From NCBI RefSeq assembly GCF_000374845.1, contig NZ_KB895414.1, forward strand, positions 434,001-498,000: a stretch of 64,000 nt of DNA, read 5' to 3'. A program made the translations under genes and the position numbers. Shown here piece by piece: positions 48,267 through 58,033 of this stretch. This DNA comes from Paenibacillus terrigena DSM 21567 (GTDB lineage Bacteria; Bacillota; Bacilli; Paenibacillales; Paenibacillaceae). Numbering within the stretch: the stretch's first letter is position 1; the number at the start of each line of letters is the position of its first letter. A model generated the notes under the pieces. That model worked only from the letters and a program-made list of their open reading frames with translations. It was not told the origin of the DNA and did not search any database.

Positions 48267-48311
48267 AAAGGCCGTCCCAACGTCATCAAGATGACAAGGG
48301 GACGGCCCTTT
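48267..48311. terminator. Bidirectional terminator between rsgA and serC
   Basis: AAAGGCCGTCCC pairs with GGGGACGGCCCTTT, with an inner GTCATC/GATGAC stem. Confidence 0.85.
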
Positions 48312-48334
48312 AATATTTCTATTCAAGATATTCG

Positions 48335-49423
48335 TTAGCCATTCTTCTGCTGGAAGTCAGCCATGAAGGTTGCAAGTGCCTGACAAGTCTCTTGCGGCAC
48401 CGCATTGTACGCCGAAGCACGCAAGCCACCTACACTGCGATGACCTTTCAATCCAACGAAACCTACGGCTTCCGATTCTTTAATGAACTTCTTCTCTAGC
48501 TCTTCCGATTGCAGACGGAATGTAAGGTTCATGATCGAACGGCTGCTTTCCTGTGCACAACCAATATAGAATCCACCGCTGTTATCAATCGTGTTATAGA
48601 TGAGGTTCGCTTTCTCGCGATTATTACGCTCAACCGCAGCTAGTCCGCCTTGCTCTTCAAGCCATTTCAAGGTTTGATTCACCATATAGATCGAGAATGA
48701 AGGCGGTGTATTGTAGAGCGAGTTATTCTTGAAATGTGTATCGTAACGGAGCATCGTCGGAATCGTCTTCGGCGACTCGGCGATAAGATCTTCACGAGCA
48801 ATTACGACGGTAACACCTGAAGGTCCTAAATTCTTCTGTGCTCCAGCGTAGATCATGCCGAATTTCGACACATCGACCGGGCGACAGAGAATATCACTCG
48901 ACATATCGCCAATAAGAGGTACATTGCCTGTATCCGGGTAGGACGCGAATTGTGTCCCTTCTATGGTCTCATTGGATGTAACGTGTAAGTAAGCTGCATG
49001 AGCAGGGATTTCGATCTCGTCCAGCGCTGGAATCCGCATGAATTTATCCGCTTCGGAAGAAGCTGCAATATGCGTCTCACCGATCAATTTTGCTTCTTTA
49101 ATCGCTTTGTCCGCCCAGCTGCCTGTCATGACATAGCTTGCAACTTGTCCTTCGCGCAGTAAATTCATCGGAATCATTGCGAACTGCGTGCTCGCTCCGC
49201 CTTGTAGGAACAGCACCTTATAACCAGCAGGAACATTCAATAATTTCTTCAGTAACTGCTCGGTCTCATTATGAACACCTTCATAAATCGCACCACGGTG
49301 GGACATTTCCATAATGGACATACCTGATCCCTGGAAATCTACGAATTCTTGCTGCGCGCGCTCTAGCACGGCTAACGGAATTGCTGCGGGTCCTGCATTG
49401 AAGTTATAAGCTCTCTTGCTCAT
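48335..49423 (-). CDS. serC: Phosphoserine aminotransferase SerC
   Basis: The 362-residue PLP enzyme makes phosphoserine from 3-phosphohydroxypyruvate and glutamate (serine biosynthesis). It has YNFNAGPAAIP, LFLQGGASTQFAM, the PLP lysine in YAGAQKNLGPSGV, and GLKGHRSVGGLRASAYNA. ATG 49423 is chosen because GGGAG lies 8 bases before it, whereas ATG 49429 is only 2 bases away. The hairpin element at 49457-49517 lies in its presumed leader. Confidence 0.95.
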   Translation of the reverse strand: MSKRAYNFNAGPAAIPLAVLERAQQEFVDFQGSGMSIMEMSHRGAIYEGVHNETEQLLKKLLNVPAGYKVLFLQGGASTQFAMIPMNLLREGQVASYVMTGSWADKAIKEAKLIGETHIAASSEADKFMRIPALDEIEIPAHAAYLHVTSNETIEGTQFASYPDTGNVPLIGDMSSDILCRPVDVSKFGMIYAGAQKNLGPSGVTVVIAREDLIAESPKTIPTMLRYDTHFKNNSLYNTPPSFSIYMVNQTLKWLEEQGGLAAVERNNREKANLIYNTIDNSGGFYIGCAQESSRSIMNLTFRLQSEELEKKFIKESEAVGFVGLKGHRSVGGLRASAYNAVPQETCQALATFMADFQQKNG

Positions 49424-49456
49424 GATCATCTCTCCCTACCCTATCTATATTTATTT

Positions 49457-49517
49457 ACCACAATAGAAAGCTGCCGTCGGCAATCGAAGACATTTTCTAT
49501 TGGGCGATAAAACCTAC
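49457..49517 (-). repeat. Intergenic hairpin element, copy 2
   Basis: On the minus strand GTAGGTTTTATCGCC is followed by a hairpin (AATAGAAA with TTTCTATT) and TTCTATTGTGGT. Both flanks are identical to the copy at 2938-3003, while the loop region differs entirely. It ends about 34 bases before the serC start. Confidence 0.7.
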
Positions 49518-49634
49518 AATGAACAGCGGTCGATCGTCTTCGAGAAGCTTGATATTGGATTTCACAATAAAATAGTTACGGTTATGATAGCAGTAATATA
49601 GGGTTCCATCAAGTGGAATTGTTACGGCAACAGC

Positions 49635-49675
49635 AAAAAATTCCTGCCCCATCCGAAAATGGATCGAAGCAGGAA
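49635..49675 (-). terminator. Terminator after glnA
   Basis: TTCCTGC...GCAGGAA stem with an inner ATCC/GGAT pair, followed by six T on the minus strand. Confidence 0.8.
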
Positions 49676-49687
49676 CTGCGTTCTATA

Positions 49688-51112
49688 TTAGCAATCGAAG
49701 TATAGGCTGTACTCTTGCGGATGAATACGGATATTCACCGATTTCGCTTCGCCACGCTTAAGCTCGATGTAGTTCTCGATGAAGTCCTTCGTGAAGACGC
49801 CGCCTTCAGTCAAGAATTCGTAATCTGCTTCCAGTGCATTTAGCGCATCGTCTAATGTGCCTGGTACGCTGCGAATTTCTTTCTTCTCTGCATCAGACAA
49901 TTCGTAGATGTTCTTATCGAATGGTCCATAACCAAGAACAGAAGGATCAATCTTACGCTTGATACCGTCAAGACCTGCCATCAGCATCGCTGCGAATGCA
50001 AGGTAAGGGTTCGCTGTGGAGTCCGGTGTACGGAACTCGATACGGCATCCTTTTGGCGTTACAGCCGCAACTGGAATACGAATCGCTGCAGAACGATTAC
50101 CTTTGGAGTATACCAAGTTCACAGGCGCTTCATAGCCTGGTACTAATCGTTTGAACGAGTTCGTACTTGGGTTCGTTAATGCGATCAATGCTGGTGCATG
50201 ATGCAAAATACCGCCGATGTAGTGAAGCGCCATTTCGCTCAAGTTCGCGTAGCCGCCCTTTTCATAGAACAAAGGTGTGTCACCGTTGAAGATCGATTGG
50301 TGAACGTGCATTCCACTACCGTTATCGCCGAACAATGGTTTTGGCATGAATGTCGCCACTTTACCATATTGCTTTGCCGTGTTATGAATAATGTATTTGT
50401 ATTTCATCAAGTTATCCGCTGTCTTCGTCAACGTGTCGAAGCGGAAGTTGATCTCTGCTTGACCTGCTGTCGCAACTTCATGATGGTGACGCTCGATGCG
50501 AAGTCCGGCTTCAGCCATAAGACGACACATTTCACTGCGGATATCCTGTTGTGTATCGACTGGAGCTACTGGTACATAGCCACCTTTCGTACGCACTTTG
50601 AAGCCTAGGTTCCCGCCATCTTCCTTACGGTTCGTGTTCCAAGAAGCTTCCTCGGAATCCACGTAGAAGGACGAGCTGTTCATGGAGTTCTCATAACGAA
50701 CGTCGTCGAAGATGAAGAACTCAGACTCTGGTGCGAAGAATGCCGCCGTACCCACACCTGTCGTTTGCATGAATTGCTCTGCCTTTTGCGCGATGCTGCG
50801 CGGGTCACGTTCATAACGTTCACCATCTGGCGTATGAATGTCACACATCACGATCAATGTTGGATGTGCTGTGAATGGATCAATATATACGGATTCAGGA
50901 TCTGGCATCATAACCATATCCGATTCTTCAATGCCGCGGAAACCTGGGATCGATGAACCGTCAAAAGCAACGCCGTTCACAAATGTCTCTGCTTCTACTT
51001 CAGAAGCCGGCAACGAGATGTGATGTGCGCGACCGCCAAGGTCCACGAAACGGAAATCTACCCACTCAATATTGTTTTGCTTAATTAGGTCTAATACACT
51101 TTGAACTGACAT
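49688..51112 (-). CDS. glnA: Type I glutamine synthetase
   Basis: The 474-residue enzyme condenses glutamate and ammonia with ATP. It has the beta-grasp N-domain, FDGSSIPGFRGIEESDM, APESEFFIFDD, GSGMHVHQS, and NRSAAIRIPV. It is about 30 residues longer than the usual Firmicutes GlnA (GSI-alpha, 444) and carries a tyrosine in DKNIYELSDAEKKEIR, aligned with the adenylylation loop (NLYDLPPEE) of E. coli. This is the GSI-beta form. It is monocistronic, with no glnR upstream, but has a GlnR/TnrA-type box. Confidence 0.94.
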   Translation of the reverse strand: MSVQSVLDLIKQNNIEWVDFRFVDLGGRAHHISLPASEVEAETFVNGVAFDGSSIPGFRGIEESDMVMMPDPESVYIDPFTAHPTLIVMCDIHTPDGERYERDPRSIAQKAEQFMQTTGVGTAAFFAPESEFFIFDDVRYENSMNSSSFYVDSEEASWNTNRKEDGGNLGFKVRTKGGYVPVAPVDTQQDIRSEMCRLMAEAGLRIERHHHEVATAGQAEINFRFDTLTKTADNLMKYKYIIHNTAKQYGKVATFMPKPLFGDNGSGMHVHQSIFNGDTPLFYEKGGYANLSEMALHYIGGILHHAPALIALTNPSTNSFKRLVPGYEAPVNLVYSKGNRSAAIRIPVAAVTPKGCRIEFRTPDSTANPYLAFAAMLMAGLDGIKRKIDPSVLGYGPFDKNIYELSDAEKKEIRSVPGTLDDALNALEADYEFLTEGGVFTKDFIENYIELKRGEAKSVNIRIHPQEYSLYFDC

Positions 51113-51190
51113 CCTATATTCCTCCCATTCCCGAACATTAATCGGGTTCCCACTTGTAAATGTTCAACTTTTCTTTTCTTTGTTGAAGTT

Positions 51191-51219
51191 ATTATATTCC
51201 TGTGTTGAACCATCGTCAA
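51191..51219 (-). promoter_or_regulatory. glnA sigma-A promoter
   Basis: Minus strand TTGACG (51214-51219), 17 bases, TATAAT (51191-51196); near consensus. Confidence 0.8.
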
Positions 51220-51248
51220 TACTCATGTCAGGTATTTTTTATGGTTTA

Positions 51249-51265
51249 TGTGAGGTAATGTGACA
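51249..51265 (-). promoter_or_regulatory. GlnR/TnrA-type box upstream of glnA
   Basis: TGTGAGGTAATGTGACA fits TGTNAN7TNACA fully and deviates at one position from the longer TnrA/GlnR consensus TGTNANAWWWTNTNACA. It is centred about 40 bases upstream of the -35 box, a place suited to activation or looping repression. Confidence 0.7.
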
Positions 51266-51312
51266 TAGTACAAATCATTCGTTATAAAGTGCAAATGCCC
51301 TGTTATGATGCC

Positions 51313-51345
51313 AAAAAAGACCATTGCATCATCGCAATGGTCTCG
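51313..51345 (-). terminator. Terminator after aroF
   Basis: AGACCATTGC, loop ATCATC, GCAATGGTCT; T tract on the minus strand. Confidence 0.85.
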
Positions 51346-51361
51346 TTTTATTATCAATCTA

Positions 51362-52426
51362 TTAGACAACCTTCCACGTCTCGAACGCTTCCGCCGGAGC
51401 TTTCTCCGTGTCGAAGTTTTTACCCATTAATGTGCCTAACTTCTCCAGATCTTTCAATAGGTTCGCGAATTGATCCGGGAAGAGCGATTGTACGCCATCG
51501 CCTGTCATCGAATTATCTGGATCGGTATGCATTTCAATAATCAATCCGTTCGCGCCTGCCGCAACAGAAGCCTTCGACATCGTCTCAACCAACTCCCGAC
51601 GACCTGTGCCGTGGCTCGGGTCAGAGATCACTGGTAAGTGGCTCAATTGCTGAAGAACAGGAATCGCCGTCAGGTCGAGCGTATTCCGTGTGTATGTCTC
51701 GAATGTACGAATGCCGCGCTCACAGAGCATTACATTCGGATTGCCGCCTGCAAGAATGTATTCCGCCGCATTCAGGAACTCATCATACGTAGAACTGAAG
51801 CCGCGTTTAAGCAGGACAGGCGTATTGCATTCCCCAAGCTTGCGCAATAAATCGAAGTTCTGCATATTGCGTGTTCCCACTTGAAGAATATCCGCATACT
51901 CTGCACAGATATCTACTGTCTCAGGCGTCATGACTTCTGTAATCGTCAATAATCCATGCTTCTTCCCTGCTTCTGCCATCATGACTAGACCTTCGACACC
52001 AATGCCCTGGAAGCTGTAAGGACCTGTTCTTGGCTTGAATGCGCCGCCGCGTAGAACTTGACCGCCTGCTAATTTAACAAGTCTAGCAATCTCATCAATC
52101 TGTTCAGGCGATTCAACCGCACATGGACCGCCCATAATCGTCAGATTGTCCCCACCGATCTTCACGCCTTTAATCTCGATGATCGTATCATCTGGATGGA
52201 AGTCGCGGCTTGCGAGTTTGTAAGACTTCGAGATTTTGATGACATTCTCTACATCTTTCATTTGACGAAGATGTTCTGCGAGCTTCGGCTCGAATTGACC
52301 GACAATCCCAATCACCGTACGATCTACGCCACGAGAGATATGGGCCTGTGCCCCTGCTTGCTCTATCACTTTAACGATTTCATTCACACGGGCTTCCGAA
52401 GTTTTATTGGATGTAATAGCAATCAT
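51362..52426 (-). CDS. aroF: 3-deoxy-7-phosphoheptulonate (DAHP) synthase, class I-beta
   Basis: The 354-residue enzyme performs the first step of the shikimate pathway. It has an N-terminal ferredoxin-like regulatory domain (1-75) and a KDO8P-like catalytic barrel with [43 protein letters not shown] and [13 protein letters not shown]. The N-terminal domain gives feedback control by aromatic amino acids in homologues. ATG 52426 follows AAGGAG by 8 bases. Not fused to chorismate mutase, unlike Bacillus AroA. Confidence 0.94.
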   Translation of the reverse strand: MIAITSNKTSEARVNEIVKVIEQAGAQAHISRGVDRTVIGIVGQFEPKLAEHLRQMKDVENVIKISKSYKLASRDFHPDDTIIEIKGVKIGGDNLTIMGGPCAVESPEQIDEIARLVKLAGGQVLRGGAFKPRTGPYSFQGIGVEGLVMMAEAGKKHGLLTITEVMTPETVDICAEYADILQVGTRNMQNFDLLRKLGECNTPVLLKRGFSSTYDEFLNAAEYILAGGNPNVMLCERGIRTFETYTRNTLDLTAIPVLQQLSHLPVISDPSHGTGRRELVETMSKASVAAGANGLIIEMHTDPDNSMTGDGVQSLFPDQFANLLKDLEKLGTLMGKNFDTEKAPAEAFETWKVV

Positions 52427-52640
52427 GTTCAACACTCCTTGATTTGTCGTTATCTATTGTCGTTCCATTGTCACCATTTCACTATTATACTGCAACGCTT
52501 ATACGCTTTTAAGCTTTTATTCGTTAAAGTGATTATACGACCTATTTAGATGTCCGTCAAGACCATCTAAATAAAAAAACGATGCAAGCGCTTTTTCAGA
52601 AAATAACATATTTACTTCAACGGAAAGTTATGGTACCTTA

Positions 52641-52660
52641 ATTTCGATAGATATAGAAAT
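52641..52660 (+). promoter_or_regulatory. Candidate ArsR operator 1 (upstream of arsR-like gene)
   Basis: ATTTCGATAGATATAGAAAT, an interrupted inverted repeat. It matches the site at 52988-53007 in 16 of 20 positions. Confidence 0.6.
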
Positions 52661-52691
52661 AATGACAACACACAGCGAAGGTGATAAAACC

Positions 52692-52973
52692 ATGTTCGAA
52701 GACAACGTAGACGCACGACAAGCTGTCAAAGTATACAAAGCACTCGGGGAACCTACCCGGCTCAAAATCGCCATGCTGCTTACAGAAGAGCAAAATTTGT
52801 GCTGCTCCGCGATTAAGGATAAGCTCGAATCTGTTGCAGGCTCAACCTTGTCGCATCATCTGAAGCTATTGACCGATTGCGGCCTATTGGAACTTCGTAA
52901 AGACGGAACCTATATCTTCTATCGTGTGAATCGCGAAGTCGCACAGAAGTACGCACCGTTTTTGCTCGTATAA
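52692..52973 (+). CDS. ArsR family transcriptional regulator
   Basis: The 93-residue winged-helix protein has VYKALGEPTRLKIAMLL, SAIKDKL and the recognition helix AGSTLSHHLKLLTDCGLLELRKDGTYIFYRV. A single CC pair (NLCCSAI) is not the arsenic CxC motif, so it probably senses something else. ATG 52692 follows AAGGTGAT; an ATG at 52662 is upstream of that site. It precedes an MFS gene by about 70 bases, and both have matching palindromes upstream. Confidence 0.9.
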   Translation: MFEDNVDARQAVKVYKALGEPTRLKIAMLLTEEQNLCCSAIKDKLESVAGSTLSHHLKLLTDCGLLELRKDGTYIFYRVNREVAQKYAPFLLV

Positions 52974-52987
52974 ATTTTTTTGTTGTT

Positions 52988-53007
52988 ATTTCTATATTTT
53001 TAGAAAT
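52988..53007 (+). promoter_or_regulatory. Candidate ArsR operator 2 (upstream of MFS gene)
   Basis: ATTTCTATATTTTTAGAAAT, inverted arms ATTTCTA/TAGAAAT, 36 bases before the MFS start. Confidence 0.6.
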
Positions 53008-53042
53008 ACTGAAATATAAGTGGAGAGAGGAGCAAAACAATC

Positions 53043-54251
53043 ATGTCCAATGCTTGGAAAATTTATATATTAGCTATCGTTAGTTTTCTGGTGGGTACAT
53101 CAGAGAATATTATCGCGGGGATTCTAGACAAGGTGGCTGCGGATACAGGAATCTCCGTTGCTGCAGCCGGTCAATTAATTACGGTATTCTCACTGGCGTT
53201 TGCCTTTGGGACCCCCATCCTCATGGCGCTCACAGGGCGCGTGGGAAGGAAACAACTACTAATCTATTCCCTTAGCATATTCGTGATCGGAAATGCGATC
53301 GCCGCCATCATCCCTGGATTCGGATTCCTAATTACCTCTCGCATCATCTCTGCGCTCAGTACCGGCGTATTCGTCGTCACTTCATTAACGGTTGCTTCCA
53401 AGCTCGCCCCGGCAGAACGACAAGGAAGTGCCATTGCCACCCTCGTGATGGGTTTCAGCACCTCCTTAATCATTGGTGTTCCTTTAGGAAGAGTTATTGC
53501 ATCCTCGTATGACTGGAAGCTGATCTTCGGAGGCATTGGTATCCTCGGCATCCTAGCCATCTTCTTGATCATCTACGTCATTCCGTCAACGGTCGGCGTC
53601 GAAGAACCCGTTCCCCTTCGCAAGCAGCTTACGCTCCTTCGACAACCGCGAATCGCGATTGCCTTATCCATCACCTTCTTCTGGATCCTTGGCTACTCGA
53701 TCGTCTATACGTACATTTCGCCATTTCTTCTCCAAATCACCGGGATGAATGAACAAGGCGTCAGTATTGGATTATTCGCATTTGGCATCGCCAGTCTCAT
53801 TGGCTCGAAGTTCGGAGGATTTAGCACCGACAAATGGGGTGTTGCTCGCACATTGATCAGTGGCATGTTGGTTCATGCTGTCGTTCTCCTAAGCCTATCC
53901 ATTTCGGCTCACTCGGCTGCTATCGTATTCCCGCTGCTCATGATATGGGCGTTCTCCGCTTGGTCATCTGGACCTACACAGCAATATTATCTCATTTCAC
54001 TTGCGCCCGAAGCTTCTGGCATTATGCTTAGCTTGAACACCTCGATTCTCCAGCTGGCCATGGCAGCTGGCGCAGGGATTGGCGGCTTTGCCATCGAGCA
54101 AATCTCGCTGGCATCCATCAGCTGGATTGGTGCTGCAGGTGTAGCGGTAGCAGCTGGAACAGCTGCTGTATCGCTAGGACTCTCACGATTCCGCGCACGC
54201 GCTCGATCCCGGATTCAGCTTGAAGAGCCACAACGTACCGCAGCGAATTGA
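53043..54251 (+). CDS. MFS transporter (AraJ/DHA1-like)
   Basis: The 402-residue protein has twelve membrane segments, with FGTPILMALTGRVGRKQLL between segments 2 and 3 and FSTDKWGVARTLISGM between 8 and 9. It belongs to the sugar-efflux/drug-efflux branch. The ArsR-type regulator upstream probably controls it, through the operator at 52988. AGAGAGGAG precedes ATG 53043. Substrate unknown. Confidence 0.88.
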   Translation: MSNAWKIYILAIVSFLVGTSENIIAGILDKVAADTGISVAAAGQLITVFSLAFAFGTPILMALTGRVGRKQLLIYSLSIFVIGNAIAAIIPGFGFLITSRIISALSTGVFVVTSLTVASKLAPAERQGSAIATLVMGFSTSLIIGVPLGRVIASSYDWKLIFGGIGILGILAIFLIIYVIPSTVGVEEPVPLRKQLTLLRQPRIAIALSITFFWILGYSIVYTYISPFLLQITGMNEQGVSIGLFAFGIASLIGSKFGGFSTDKWGVARTLISGMLVHAVVLLSLSISAHSAAIVFPLLMIWAFSAWSSGPTQQYYLISLAPEASGIMLSLNTSILQLAMAAGAGIGGFAIEQISLASISWIGAAGVAVAAGTAAVSLGLSRFRARARSRIQLEEPQRTAAN

Positions 54252-54274
54252 TATCGTTCCGCCAACAAGTATGC

Positions 54275-54318
54275 AAAAAAAAGGCTGCAATTCACGTTAT
54301 CCGTGAATATGCAGCCTG
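54275..54318. terminator. Bidirectional terminator overlapping the DUF2062 stop
   Basis: AGGCTGCAATTCACG pairs with CGTGAAT-A-TGCAGCCT. On the minus strand the 5' arm is formed by the last seven codons of the DUF2062 gene, and eight T follow. Confidence 0.8.
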
Positions 54319-54797
54319 CGTGTTTTTCGTTTTTCTTTTCGCTTATGTCCTACGTAATCAATCATCCACTTCACAGGAAAGTACATAATCAGTCCGAGTA
54401 TAATCCCATCTACAATACCACCGACAATTAGTTTCAAATTATACATCATGAACCGATTGATCCATTCCGGCACGTAAGGAATATGAATGTGAACACGCTT
54501 CGGCAGCATCATCCCCCCAACCATGCCATTCAGGAAGGACATCGGAATATAGATGATCTTACCGAAGACAAATCCGATTAACGCACTTGCAAAGCTTGCT
54601 CGTAGAATATACACGAGGGGGAAAATCAAGAAAAAAGCCAGCCCCATCGTAGGTAACGTGAACATCTCAATGGCAAGACCAATCGAGAATCCCTTTGCTA
54701 CTTTTGCTCCACCGCCTCGAGCGCGGATCAGCAGCAAGTATTTATACTTCATCCATCTCCCGATACCTTTGAACCAGGAATATTTCCGGTTGGACAT
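54297..54797 (-). CDS. DUF2062 membrane protein
   Basis: The 166-residue protein has about three hydrophobic stretches (KGFSIGLAIEMFTLPTMGLAFFLIFPLVYIL; a middle segment; LKLIVGGIVDGIILGLIMYF) and a basic tail, typical of DUF2062. Function unknown. It starts 12 bases after the ispH stop, so it is the second gene of an ispH operon. ATG 54797 follows AAGGAA. Confidence 0.8.
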   Translation of the reverse strand: MSNRKYSWFKGIGRWMKYKYLLLIRARGGGAKVAKGFSIGLAIEMFTLPTMGLAFFLIFPLVYILRASFASALIGFVFGKIIYIPMSFLNGMVGGMMLPKRVHIHIPYVPEWINRFMMYNLKLIVGGIVDGIILGLIMYFPVKWMIDYVGHKRKEKRKTRRLHIHG

Positions 54798-54808
54798 GGT
54801 CAAATTCC

Positions 54809-55756
54809 TTAGCTAGACTTATCGCGAACGGTTGGCAATAGTTTATCCATCTTCACCGTTCGGATGATTGGCCAAGTCGATTCGTTATCAGCATCATACT
54901 GTTCCAAGTATGCGATCACTTCTTTTGTAATCGGTGTCGGTGTTGATGCGCCCGAGGTGACACCTACTTTACGAACCCCTGCTAACCATTCTCGATTGAG
55001 CTCTGTAATATCCGCAATACGATAAGCTGTGACACCCGCAATCTCTTCAGATACTTGCGCAAGACGATTCGAATTGTTGCTTCGCGGATCACCTACGACA
55101 ATCACCAAATCCGTCTCACCAGCTTGTTCTGCAACAGCTTGCTGTCGAACCTGCGTAGCCAAGCAAATCTCGTTATGAATTTCTGCACGAGGGAATTTCT
55201 CAATCAAGCGATTCATAATATGCTTAATATCCCATTGGCTCATCGTCGTCTGATTCGTAATAATAATACGATCCGTAGGCAGTTCAAGCTGATCAATCTC
55301 TTCTTCTCTTTCGATCAGATGAACATGCTCCGGCGCAACGCCGATGGCTCCTTCTGGTTCCGGGTGCCCTTTCTTGCCGATATAGATCACTTCATAACTA
55401 TCAGCGACTTTCTCACGAATTAAATCATGTGTCTTCGTCACATCCGGGCAAGTCGCATCGACTGTCGTAAGCCGCTTCTCCCGTGCAATACGGCGGACTT
55501 CTGGCGAAACGCCATGTGCCGTGAAGATAACCGTTCCTTTATCTACCTTGCTTAGGATCTCTAGACGGTTCTCCCCATCGAGTGTAATGATGCCGTCCTT
55601 CTCAAAAGCATCTGTCACATGACGATTGTGTACGATCATACCTAATATATATATAGGGCGCGGTAAATCCAGATTCTTCGCTGTCTGTGTCGCGAGTACC
55701 ATCGCGTCGACAACCCCGTAACAATACCCACGAGGCGAAATTTTGACGACCTCCAT
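54809..55756 (-). CDS. ispH: 4-hydroxy-3-methylbut-2-enyl diphosphate reductase IspH
   Basis: The 315-residue Fe-S enzyme performs the last step of the MEP isoprenoid pathway. The three cluster cysteines lie in [16 protein letters not shown] and [20 protein letters not shown] and SGASTPTP are also conserved. It depends on Fe-S assembly such as the suf operon in this window. Start ATG 55756 follows AGGTG-type sequence at moderate spacing. Full length. Confidence 0.95.
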   Translation of the reverse strand: MEVVKISPRGYCYGVVDAMVLATQTAKNLDLPRPIYILGMIVHNRHVTDAFEKDGIITLDGENRLEILSKVDKGTVIFTAHGVSPEVRRIAREKRLTTVDATCPDVTKTHDLIREKVADSYEVIYIGKKGHPEPEGAIGVAPEHVHLIEREEEIDQLELPTDRIIITNQTTMSQWDIKHIMNRLIEKFPRAEIHNEICLATQVRQQAVAEQAGETDLVIVVGDPRSNNSNRLAQVSEEIAGVTAYRIADITELNREWLAGVRKVGVTSGASTPTPITKEVIAYLEQYDADNESTWPIIRTVKMDKLLPTVRDKSS

Positions 55757-55814
55757 GTTGCACCTGCTTTCATCTACATACTACCCAAACGTTGTATATC
55801 AGAATTATTATACT

Positions 55815-57266
55815 CTATTCAAGGGTAGGATGAAAGCTGCTAACAATAGGAAGCCAAATGATAAAGGTCGATCCTTTCTCTACTGCTGTGACCACTTCGA
55901 CAGAGCCGTAATGCTCATCAATAATCCATTTGGCAATCGATAGGCCAAGCCCCGTCCCTGCGATAATTCCACGTGATTCATCCGCTCGATAGAAGCGGTC
56001 AAAAATATACGGTACCTGCTCGCGATCCATCCCAATACCTGTATCCTTGATTCGGATTCCTACTTGCTCATCATGGCGGATGGCATCGATCGTAACAGAC
56101 CCTTCTAGCGTATATTTGAATGCATTCTCGATGAAAACAAACAGCATCTGCTGTAAATATTCCTTATGCCCGTTCACACCAATTGCGTCCAGTACCGACA
56201 GATCCCCCGTGATCCATTCGGCTGTCCGCGGCAGAAACTGTGCGCGTCGAATCACTTCATCCACGAGCGGCCGCAAATGGATCGGTTCTTTCTCCATGAT
56301 GACGCCCGCATCTGCGCGAGCAAGCGCCAACAAGTCGTTCACAAGGCGCGACATACGTCTGGATTCGCCTGCGATATCCTGCAATGCTTCGAGCGACATC
56401 TCCTTCTTCATCGCCTCGTCGATGTGCTTCTTCTCTAATTCCCCCGTCGGTCCCCACATCTTCTCGAGCAAGTCCACATTTCCGCGAATCGTCGTGAGAG
56501 GTGTCCGCAATTCATGTGAGGCATCCGAGACGAATCTGCGTTGTGCCCGATAGGACTCATCTAGCTCACGGTAGAAGATTTCCATCCGAGAGATCATCTC
56601 ATTGACAGTATCCGTCAATTGTCCAATCTCATCGTTCGGCCCTGTCCGCTTAATCCGGACACTAAGATCCGACCCCCGCTGGATTTGATTCGCTGCACGA
56701 ATCACGTTTTCAATAGGGCGCAGTGATTTCCGAGCAAGGAAGAGTCCGATTGAGGACGCGATAATGACCATCGTAATGGATACGAGCGTAAGGATATTTT
56801 TGAGCTGAGTGAAGAACAAGACTTCTTTCCCCGTATAGACACCAATCGTTGCGACGCCGATGGATTTATTGCTATTCTTAATCTTGATCGGGCCTTCATA
56901 CACATAGAACGGAAGACCTTCGACGGTAATATGCTTGAATCCAGGTTTTATTTGATCGGTTGACTTAGGATATGGGAACTGTATCCCCCCTAAATTAGGC
57001 GTCACTTTAATCGTACCATTCACATAGTTTACGAATTGGGCGTACATTTCCTCCTCAAAACCTCTACCGCCAACATTCAAATCAATACCATCCAAAAAAT
57101 TATAATCTGCTGTAATTCGCATCACATCAACCTGCTTGTTAATCCGGTCCCGCATCCCGCCATAAATGCTCTGATCTGCGAACCAATAAATCGCAAGTCC
57201 AACAAGAAGGAACGTAACGGCTAGAATTGATGCATACCATGCTGTAAGCCGAAGCCGAATCGACAT
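55815..57266 (-). CDS. Membrane sensor histidine kinase (CssS/HK853-like)
   Basis: The 483-residue protein has two membrane segments (about 10-30 and 165-185) enclosing an extracytoplasmic domain, then HAMP, HisKA (FVSDASHELRTPLTTIRGNVDLL) and HATPase (FIENAFKYT, DTGIGMD, GTGLGLSIAKWI). Its start overlaps the regulator stop by one base, so the two are co-translated. It lies downstream of an HtrA-type protease, which suggests sensing of misfolded exported protein as for CssRS, an inference. Confidence 0.9.
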   Translation of the reverse strand: MSIRLRLTAWYASILAVTFLLVGLAIYWFADQSIYGGMRDRINKQVDVMRITADYNFLDGIDLNVGGRGFEEEMYAQFVNYVNGTIKVTPNLGGIQFPYPKSTDQIKPGFKHITVEGLPFYVYEGPIKIKNSNKSIGVATIGVYTGKEVLFFTQLKNILTLVSITMVIIASSIGLFLARKSLRPIENVIRAANQIQRGSDLSVRIKRTGPNDEIGQLTDTVNEMISRMEIFYRELDESYRAQRRFVSDASHELRTPLTTIRGNVDLLEKMWGPTGELEKKHIDEAMKKEMSLEALQDIAGESRRMSRLVNDLLALARADAGVIMEKEPIHLRPLVDEVIRRAQFLPRTAEWITGDLSVLDAIGVNGHKEYLQQMLFVFIENAFKYTLEGSVTIDAIRHDEQVGIRIKDTGIGMDREQVPYIFDRFYRADESRGIIAGTGLGLSIAKWIIDEHYGSVEVVTAVEKGSTFIIWLPIVSSFHPTLE

Positions 57267-57961
57267 TACGAATCACCTCGCAGCACGTAGCCTGCGCCAC
57301 GCACCGTCAGAATGATCCGTTTACCTCCGAACTCTTCGGTCTTCTGCCGCAGCATCGCTACATACACTTCCAGTACATTTGATTCCCCGCTAAAATCATA
57401 CCCCCAGATTTTCTCCATGATCATGTCCCGCGTCAATACCCGCTTCGGATTCAACATGAATAGATGGAGCAACTCGAATTCCTTTGTCGTCAACTCTATT
57501 GTATGCCCATCACGAATCACTTGTCGCATGTCTAAATCCAGCACTAGATCTTCATAAGCAACCTGTCTGGATACGGATTCCACTTCGGTCTCACTCGATT
57601 TGCGACGCAGTAAGGCACGAACACGCGCAAGCAATTCTTCAAGCGCGAACGGCTTGACCAGATAATCATCCGCACCATTATCGAGCCCTTTCACGCGATC
57701 CTTGATATCATCCTTCGCCGTTAACATCAGCACCGGCACGGAGCTGCCCGCTTCGCGGATACGCCGGCATACTTCCCAGCCATCCACCTTCGGCATCATG
57801 ACATCAAGAATGACGATATCCGGATCGGATTCCATCATCTTATTCAATCCTTGCTCCCCATTCGATGCGGTCATTACTTCATACCCTTCAAAAGCAAGCC
57901 CGCGCCGCAGCATCGAAATAATCTTCTCATCGTCATCTACAATCAATATCCTCTGCCTCAT
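57266..57961 (-). CDS. OmpR family response regulator
   Basis: The 231-residue protein has a receiver ([10 protein letters not shown]; phospho-Asp in [24 protein letters not shown]) and a winged helix ([53 protein letters not shown]). ATG 57961 follows GGGGGATG; the 12 codons before it include that site. Partner of the 55815 kinase. It lies 72 bases after htrA, and three direct repeats upstream of htrA are a plausible binding site. Confidence 0.92.
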   Translation of the reverse strand: MRQRILIVDDDEKIISMLRRGLAFEGYEVMTASNGEQGLNKMMESDPDIVILDVMMPKVDGWEVCRRIREAGSSVPVLMLTAKDDIKDRVKGLDNGADDYLVKPFALEELLARVRALLRRKSSETEVESVSRQVAYEDLVLDLDMRQVIRDGHTIELTTKEFELLHLFMLNPKRVLTRDMIMEKIWGYDFSGESNVLEVYVAMLRQKTEEFGGKRIILTVRGAGYVLRGDS

Positions 57962-58033
57962 CGCTTCATCCCCCTGTCTCATGCGAAAAGGAAGCAAGAA
58001 GGATCCCTCCTTCCGCTTCCTCCCTAACCATTA

